Shown here: in pieces, positions 35,593-64,000 of the stretch
Numbering within the stretch: position 1 is the stretch's first letter
Layout of the letters: every line of letters begins with the position of its first letter
Source of the DNA: Burhinus oedicnemus
Taxonomy: Eukaryota; Chordata; Aves; Charadriiformes; Burhinidae
Direction: 5' to 3'
NCBI GenBank assembly: GCA_008921705.1
Contig: VFFE01007759.1
Coordinates: forward strand, 102,139-166,138
Length of the DNA stretch: 64,000 nt
Made by a program: the position numbers and the translations under genes
The notes under the pieces: model-generated
What the model was told of the DNA's origin: nothing
Databases searched by the model: none
Seen by the model: only the letters and a program-made list of their open reading frames with translations

Positions 35593-37487
35593 GTTGCTTT
35601 TTGCAGGCAATATAGTGGAAATGGAAATACAATCATATAAGAAGAACATGTTGGAGTATCATAAAGTCCTTAGAAATTATTTCACTGCTAGGCTATTCTA
35701 CATGTCTATACTGGATATTTCTCTAAGTAATCTCAAATTCAGGGATTTACATATCCCATTTTTCAGAGGCTGCAAGAATTTTTTCACAAATTTGAAATGT
35801 GTCAAATTGACAAATTGCATTGATATAAATCAGAGCTATTAAATATTTGAAGTAGTGAGATCTTGTTTCTCTTAATATTATTCAATAAGTGGTATCAGTT
35901 ATAATAAATCTCTGTGTGTGGGTACCAGGGCTGCGTGTTAGCAGTATGATAATTGAGCACACCCTAAAATCATGCCTATGCCACAGAAATTAGCAAATTT
36001 TCAAATTACTTCCATGAAACAGTGTAAATGAGGTTCCAATGATTAGAACTGTATTTGGAAAAATATCATTAGCTAGCACATTTCAACACTACTTCATATC
36101 TTGACCTAGGTTTACTTCTAACACTCAAGTCTGTGACCACAGACTGCTGAACAGAGGGAATGAGTACTTCACTTAAACTATTGTGGAATTAATTTCACAT
36201 TACTCAATTTTAAAGGCTAGACTACTTAACTGTTTTACTCTCCTGGTAGTTACCGGGTTTTTATAAACCAAACATACAGATGTTTCTAGAGCACAGGACC
36301 AGAAAGGGAGCCCAGATATTGGAACAGAAGGGACAAACAGAGAAAAGGGACTTTGACTTCTCCCTTTCTCACCCTATTCTACCTGTTGCTCTACTTTTCT
36401 TTCACTTAGCTTCAAAAAACTAACCTAGCCCCAGGAGAGAGGAGGAGGAGAAGGAGGAAAATGGTAAATATTTTTTAGACCAAACTCAAATTTCACTGGA
36501 ATACTTGTGTGAATTAATTCTCAGAAGTGCCTTTTGTAATTGCATATCCTAGAGCCTTTTTGTACTGTACTGTTTTTGTTGCTACAGGACAATTCAGGAC
36601 AATCCCTTCCCAAATGGAGGGAAAACAGAGAAAGATAGTGCTGCTTACAAATGTGTCACGTTGCTTATTGGTTCATTGTGTCAGCTCAGAAGATAAGCAG
36701 CTGGTTTTATCAAGTCCAGGCTACTGAAAATAAGCATATAAACGTGTAAGTTATTAAGCATTAGTGGTCTTTTGTGCATGAATGTGTCTCCTATGCAGTA
36801 TAGGCATTTTAAAGATACCAAAGTATTTAATGGTATTGTACCAGTCAAAAGTCACTGAACTTCTAGGCCTCATTCATACAACAGGTCTTGCCAATTAAGA
36901 TATTAACTACTTTATTACCAGGTGTTTTAAATGTTTTCAACTCTTGCTTTACGAATCACTGTGAAAATAAAGGCACGCAGGTATCTTGGGTTGGGAATTT
37001 TGGAAGACAAGAGACTGCAAGTTAAATTTATGTGTACTGAATTCACACAGTTGAAGTGCTACTTGTCAATTTAGAATGATTTAAAAGTATACATTGTCGC
37101 ACATTCTCCAATTAGTACTTTAAATACAAGGAAAATGGAATTCTTTGAATTCTGATGGGGGAAAAAACACTGTAACACATTTGATTTTAGCCAGATTATA
37201 TGTAAGGTAGAGCAGGGGACAGTCCGGTTCTACGAAGAGCAAATCCTTTTGTTTACTTTCAGCAAATGACATCGCTGTCTCTCAGGTTTTCCATCATTTA
37301 CCTGTAAAGTCTCCTGTTCGGTGTCAGATGCTGTCATTTTATGACGAATGACTTGTGTATAAATGAAAACAATTGTATATTCTTTTTCTATTGAGTTTGT
37401 TTTGTTCCCGTGTAGTATATTGTCCTTACAAGATCATGTAAAACTGAAAGATGAACCAACTTACACATTATTTATAATGAATGTAAA

Positions 37488-37508
37488 AATAAATAAATAA
37501 ATAAATAA
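37488..37508 (+). terminator. Distal poly(A) signal within an AAAT repeat
   Basis: Tandem AATAAATAAATAAATAAA gives overlapping AATAAA hexamers. It is followed by CTGTATGATCCATACTTGTG and a T-rich tract, which is good downstream context. It may end the long NIN 3' UTR. Confidence 0.45.
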
Positions 37509-38150
37509 CTGTATGATCCATACTTGTGGCTTCTTTTATTTATTTTTTTTTTATCCAAGATGAAAATATCTCAGTATCTTCCCATGGAAGCTGTAGGTAC
37601 TTCAAGTGATGTGTGAAAATTCATCAAATGCATACACAAAGTTGTAATAATAAAAAGGACAGTTTGGCAGCCAGTAAAAGTAGTTTCTTCCACTATGAAA
37701 GTATAAAATCGAGTAAAGTGTAAAAAAAGTGACGAGTAGTCAACACACACCTCATGCCTTACTTTCAAGCACACCTTGCCCTCAGCTGAGATTGTTCCCC
37801 TATTCTTCACCTTCATATGGGAAATATCGAGTGCTTCTTATTGCGTGCCTTTCCTCTTTAACCTTCTAAAACTTATTCTTCTGGTAACCCACGTGAAAGG
37901 CACCCTCTGCCCGTTGGTCACTGAGCTCCTGTGGGGCCCGAGCTTCCCCCGCCAGCGAGGCCGCGGTGCCACCTCGGCCCTCCCCAGCCCGGTGAGGGCT
38001 CCCCGCTGCCGGCAGGGAGGAGAAACCGGCGGAGGGGTTACCGGGGGTGCCCACGGGGCCGTGTTTTGTGCGTGGGGGAGGCCCCCGCCGTGCCATGGGG
38101 TCTCCCCGAAGGGACCCCCCCCCCAAAGTCCCTTCCCGCCACACGCCACG

Positions 38151-38160
38151 GCGCCTGCGC
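38151..38160. promoter_or_regulatory. NRF1-type site
   Basis: GCGCCTGCGC, a close match to the NRF1 half-site pair (core GCGCNTGCGC), about 305 bases upstream of the SAV1 ATG in the CpG island. Confidence 0.5.
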
Positions 38161-38339
38161 CCTCCCCGCCGCGCGGCGGCGCTGTGGCAGCGCGCGCCCG
38201 CCCCCTCCCCTGCCCTGCCCCGCGGCCTTCCCCCGGCGGGCGGAGGCCGCTTTACCCACAAGCCCCCGCGCGCCGCTCCCGCCGCCTCCCCTCAGCGTCG
38301 AAATCCCCCTACCGCCCGGCCCCGGCCCGGTGAGCGGCC

Positions 38340-38375
38340 ATGCGGGAGCGGAGCAGCCGCCTCCGCCGTGCCTGA
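38340..38375 (+). other. Upstream short reading frame in the SAV1 leader
   Basis: ATG followed by 10 codons and TGA (peptide MRERSSRLRRA), ending 90 nt before the SAV1 ATG. It matters only if transcription starts upstream of 38340. Confidence 0.4.
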
Positions 38376-38464
38376 AGGGGGGGGCCGAGGCGGCCGGACG
38401 TTGTCCTTTCAGAGCGGGGAGCGGCGCCGGGTATGCGGGCGGTGGTAGCGGGCCGGGAGGTGGG

Positions 38465-60099
<21,635 letters not shown>

Positions 60100-61110
60100 G
60101 CTAACAACTCTTTAATAGACTTTTATGAGGACACTAAGAGCTTTAAAAAGTTTTCACACTTAAAACTATGAAAAAGTGCTTTTGTTGAAAAGGCAGCTTA
60201 TTTTTGTTGACGTTGCACCTTTGTTATTATCCTCTTGAATATTTTTCTACGTGTATTATGTATTGTTTATAAAAATGAAAAATGTTTGTTAATCTTTTTC
60301 TAGTTTATTATTCTGAGAACCAGCGCGGAGTTTAATCAGAGACTTGATTCTGGTATCTTTTTCTAGCAGTCAGCTGTATTATTAAGAAGCTGACTATATA
60401 TTTTTAAAGGGCAATAGATGCAACTGTGTGAAATGTCCTGGATTCAAAACATTGTTAAAATCCAAATGAATATTTCAGCGTATTTCCCTTGGGACTTCGT
60501 ATCCCGAGAGAGAGAGAGATCTGCTCTTTGTTTACAGCTTTAATGTACAGATACTGGTCCTTTTCGATAGCGCCCAGTGCTGTAACCAGCCAGAAGCAGA
60601 TTTCACCAGTCTAAACCAAGCGCTTCATGAAAATGAAGTCTGAGTTGCCTTATTTCTTACTTTAACGCGTTACTACTTTAGTTTTACTACTAGTTTTCAC
60701 AGAAGTTAGTCAGAGGGGGGAAATGTACCTTCTTACAGACCAAGACCTCTAAGCAGACTTCTCACAGGTTTGGAAAATGGTGGCCCAGTGACAGGGGAAG
60801 GTAACGCATTGTCTGACCAGCTCACCAGCCAGCTGGACCACACCACGGAAAACATTCAGGGATGTAACAACAATTACTTTTTTTTTTTTTTTTTTAACGA
60901 GCTTTTGGCTTGTATTAAAGCTTCCTTACTTGGAGAAAACTTTTAATTGTACAGTTATCCTCTCCGATAGTTTTCTTTGGTTCATTGGTTGTCCTGAAAT
61001 GTTATTTATGGATTCTTTTTAGTGCAATAAACATTGTTGCAGACAAAAAAAAAAATACATTTCTTGTAAATCCTATTAATTCAATAAAAAACCTTTTGTT
61101 TAATGAATGA
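60100..61110 (+). other. SAV1 3' UTR
   Basis: About 1 kb, AT-rich, directly after the SAV1 stop, ending at poly(A) signals from 61026. It contains a GA run (60508-60520) and a T-run (about 60879-60896). Confidence 0.75.
61026..61031 (+). terminator. SAV1 poly(A) signal
   Basis: AATAAA at 61026-61031, with further copies at 61083, and AATAAAA at about 61150 and 61170. The first is 927 nt after the stop codon. The cluster suggests tandem cleavage sites. Confidence 0.6.
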
Positions 61111-61392
61111 AGGGTTGTCCAGCTGATTTTTTGGCCTTTTAGAACGTCAAATAAAATGTTCTTACAGCCAATAAAAAGATCTGATGGGGGTGGTGAAAAT
61201 CAGGAGTGACAGGAGCACCTCCCGCGTGTCCCACCTGGGCAGGAGACAGGGCGGAGTATTTTCAGAATATCAACCTCAACTGACGGGCAAAAGGAACCCA
61301 AGAATGTAAAAAACCCAAGCGGAGAAGCTCTCGCCTCATTAGTCAATAATTGCTTCCTGTATAACCAAGGTCTTAGGAACGGAAAGCAAACT

Positions 61393-61398
61393 TTTAAT
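61393..61398 (-). terminator. Candidate ATL1 poly(A) signal
   Basis: TTTAAT on the plus strand, so ATTAAA for a minus-strand transcript, about 690 nt past the ATL1 stop. A second ATTAAA on that strand is at 61615-61620. Which one is used cannot be decided from sequence. Confidence 0.35.
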
Positions 61399-62089
61399 AG
61401 TTCTGACGATAAAAGAATAGAACTGTTGAACACACTTTCTATGCGCTATAATGAATAGATATATACAGAAATACGGTGACGGTTTCTCCAGTACATAACG
61501 AAGTGATACTCTGTGCATCAGTTACGAACAGAAAAGTACGCTTCCCGTACAAGGTCATTCACATACCGTAGCAGAAGTGCCCTTACAGTTTCTGATAAAG
61601 CAAGTTAATACACTTTTAATTACGTTTATGTAATTAAATAGTTAATTGAAGAAAAAACTTGGTTACATGTTATAACTTGTTCAAGTATCTGAAAATAAGT
61701 TGGCTTTTGAATAATGCTAAGGTCTGGAAGATTTTTAGTTGCGGTATCCTGTAAGTTATGATTTCTCCAGTGACTTCATAACTAATTAAGAAGGGGAAAA
61801 TAAGGCTTCGTAAAGGAGCTGGGAAGTATGCTGGCTGTTACAAATTAAAAGCACTTTGTAGTTGCGGCGGTACCAATATGTACATATTAACAAAACAAAA
61901 ACCATGCCCACATCTTCCCGTCAAACACCGTGTCGTCGAACGCGCACACCGAACCGCCTTACAGGGGGCACGTGCTCTCCGCTCTCCCTGTTCCACGGCA
62001 GGAGCTTGTGATGGGGACGAGGATGAGAGTGTCGAGCCGAGGGGCAGACGGCCGCGCCTCCTTCATGCACTGCCGGGAACGTGCCCGGC
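61399..62089 (-). other. Inferred ATL1 3' UTR
   Basis: Stretch between the ATL1 stop and the candidate minus-strand poly(A) signals. AT-rich at its distal end and GC-rich near the stop codon. No other feature was recognised. Confidence 0.5.
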
Positions 62090-62200
62090 TTACACCTTCT
62101 TCCTCTCCGAGCCCTCGGCGGGCTCCGCTTTCTGTGCGGGGAAGGCGTGGTGGTACAAATGTCTGTGAGTCGCTGCCGCGCTGTACAGTTTGTACAAAGC
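62090..62200 (-). CDS. ATL1: Atlastin-1, last coding exon only
   Basis: Atlastin-1 is a dynamin-like GTPase of ER tubules that drives homotypic membrane fusion. Only the C-terminal 36 residues plus TAA are here. Read on the minus strand, the acceptor TCTTTTCCCAG (complement starting 62201) precedes [20 protein letters not shown], the conserved cytosolic tail after the membrane hairpin, and the chain ends GSERKKV. The match to mammalian atlastin-1 is clear over the first 19 residues, and the last 15 diverge. The frame is phase 0 at the acceptor. The GTPase, three-helix bundle and membrane exons lie beyond 64000. The gene is convergent with SAV1, as in mammals. Confidence 0.93.
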   Translation of the reverse strand, partial: ALYKLYSAAATHRHLYHHAFPAQKAEPAEGSERKKV

Positions 62201-64000
62201 CTGGGAAAAGAGAGAGAGGATGGTTACGGCCCCGGCCCCGCTCAGGTGACGCCTACGCTCTGTGCTTTCGTGTTCACGCTGCAGCGGCAGGTTCAAACCG
62301 GGCGCGGTGTGCGGTTTGTTTTGTGCACCAACTCTTGATTGTGTCAAGTGTCCGACGGGGAAAAGGCTAAAGATCGCTAGTTCGCTAATTTTTCAAACGA
62401 CTCGGCTCTGGGAGGAGCCCCCTTGGGTTGTATTAAATCAAGGACTATCTGGAGGGATGAGGAAGGGACTCCGGGGGTTGGGTTTTCCTACGGGTTTCAC
62501 GCACAGAGTTTAAATTTCTGCATCCTCGGCATTTTGTTTTACACCCCCAGGCAGATGCGCGTTGCATCACACGGAGGGCATGGCTGTGTAACGGGTACCT
62601 GGTTTATCTAGATAATTTTTCTGCAGCTGAATGGAGATATTTTTTTCCTTCCGATTTTACCATTTTCCATTTGTCCCCAGGTGTGTTTCCCTGTCTGCCA
62701 GAAAAGCCCGTCCTTCGCAAACAGCAGCCCCGCAGTCTAACAAATCTGCGTGTCCTTGTTTGTGCAGAGCAGCCCTGTGAGCAGGCTGCCGGCCTCGGCG
62801 CTGTCTTCACCAGGGTCAGAGCGGGACAGCTCAATGCCAAGGTCAGACCAAGCAGGAGCGGCTGCAGTACCTGCATCCGTGGGCGGTCAAAGTGATGGAC
62901 ATGGGCTGCGTTTCCCATCAGAGCAGTTACGGGGCCGAGACAAGGCTCTGAGCCCAAGTGGTGGCAACAGGCAAGACCTCCCCAGCCCGTGGTGGGCTTT
63001 GTACGGAGTGTGAATGGCCCAGGAGATGCCACGATACGGTTCTGGCTGCAGAGGCCGTGGTGTGACGCTGTCACGGCTCTGCCATTTCCATTTCAAATGA
63101 ACTGGTTATTGGGGGGGAAGGGGGGGACATGACAACAACCAAAAACCCACCGGCTGCTGCTGGGGACCTGAAGCCTGTTGGTGAGCCAGGCTTAGCTCAG
63201 GACAGGGTGGGGAGAGGCAGGCGGCCGGCAGGAAACTGTAGGTGGGGCTTTGCATGCAAGTGGTTTGGGCTTGTTTGGGAATGTAGTGGACCAGTGGAAG
63301 AGCCTTCATGCAGCATCTCTGGGTTTCTTTCTTGAAAATAGGCCTTCAAATCCTACATAAGTGCCCTTGCAGCATTTTGTGCTAGTTTAAGCTTTTTTTT
63401 TTCATGCCAAACCAGTCTCACAGAGCTGACTTTTACTTGACAGGATTTGTTCAAGAGAGCAGCAAAAGCAAAGCCCGTGTTCTCCCTCTTGTTGTTGCAC
63501 AAGCCAGAGCAAAGCCTGTGGGCCCAGAGGTCAGCGAGCTTTTAGCTGCTCAGCCTTGTGGCGCAGCGAGGTACAGAACCAGCGATGGGGAAAGGAACGA
63601 GTTGATTTTTAACTTTTTTTTTTTTTTTTTTTTAAATGGCCTTTTGGACCTATGAGAGCTGCCCCACATAACTCAGTGGCTGAAAAGTGTGTCAGCACTG
63701 ACAGATGGAGCTGTCAGGCTTTGGTGGCATCATAAAAGACTGGGGTGGCACCTGGCTACAACGCAGGATTAACGTATGTGTGCAGTAATACAGACTGGCA
63801 GGGATGCCCTTTTTGGTTTAATTAGGTGCTGACGAGGCTTTGCCTAAACAAGGTTCCAGTCGCCCTCCGCACAAGCCTGGCCAGCAGCTCAGCATTGTGT
63901 CCCTGTGGCCCTGGGCAAGCGGAGCCCCAGCGAGCCCGGCACACGAGGGCTGCTAGTGGTTGTCCACGCAGGTGTCCCTGCAGGGTGGCACCGCGAGCGC
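62201..64000 (-). other. ATL1 intron (partial)
   Basis: GC-richer than the SAV1 introns. A T-run lies at about 63608-63633, with G-rich tracts near 63110-63128. No upstream ATL1 exon, transposon or RNA gene was recognised up to the window edge. Confidence 0.6.

Larger units (their letters stand above)
33700..37560 (+). other. NIN 3' UTR and NIN-SAV1 intergenic DNA
   Basis: No coding exon is recognised. AATAAA hexamers on the plus strand lie at 34374, 35233, 36966 and 37488. The first would give a 3' UTR of about 0.7 kb and the last one of about 3.8 kb. Also present are two small hairpins (34713-34741 and 34808-34826) and a TCC microsatellite (35558-35592). How far the transcript extends cannot be told without RNA data. 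Confidence 0.6.

Noticed and set aside
62604..63074. 156-codon minus-strand reading frame that could be an upstream ATL1 exon
   Set aside because: The translation has none of the atlastin membrane-hairpin or helical-bundle sequence and lacks a matching exon boundary.

Overview
The window is vertebrate nuclear DNA, most likely from a bird. The evidence is split genes with GT-AG introns, six CR1 retrotransposon fragments in antisense or sense with the avian 3'-end signature, no Alu/L1-type elements, one GC-rich CpG-island promoter, and gene order NIN - SAV1 - ATL1 as in other amniotes. I cannot name the species from sequence alone.

Layout. (1) 161-33699, plus strand: the 3' nine-tenths of NIN (ninein, a centrosomal microtubule-anchoring protein). 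Twenty-four coding exons join into one uninterrupted 1,897-residue frame with conserved phases. The 5' exons lie off the left edge. An additional alternative terminal exon at 30182-30244 encodes a different C-terminus. (2) 33700-about 37560: NIN 3' UTR and short intergenic DNA with several poly(A) signals and two small hairpins. (3) About 37900-38700: CpG-island promoter and 5' UTR of SAV1, with an NRF1-type site and upstream ATGs. (4) 38465-60099, plus strand: all five coding exons of SAV1 (Salvador homologue 1, Hippo pathway scaffold), 385 residues. Its introns carry five of the six CR1 pieces. (5) 60100-about 61110: SAV1 3' UTR with tandem poly(A) signals. (6) 62090-62200, minus strand: the last coding exon of ATL1 (atlastin-1), convergent with SAV1. 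The rest to 64000 is ATL1 intron.

How the genes work. The three genes are neighbours by conserved synteny, not parts of one pathway. Ninein anchors microtubule minus ends at the mother centriole. SAV1 bridges MST1/2 and LATS1/2 kinases in Hippo signalling through WW and SARAH domains. Atlastin-1 fuses ER tubules.

The most useful discovery is the alternative NIN terminal exon, which sits in a 5.1-kb intron next to two TGCATG (RBFOX-type) motifs and a CU-rich tract. An assembly gap of 20 N lies in its inferred 3' UTR. The large 2,067-nt NIN exon is frame-neutral if skipped. Oppositely oriented CR1 copies flank SAV1 exon 2 and could favour a circular RNA. I found no wholly new gene system.
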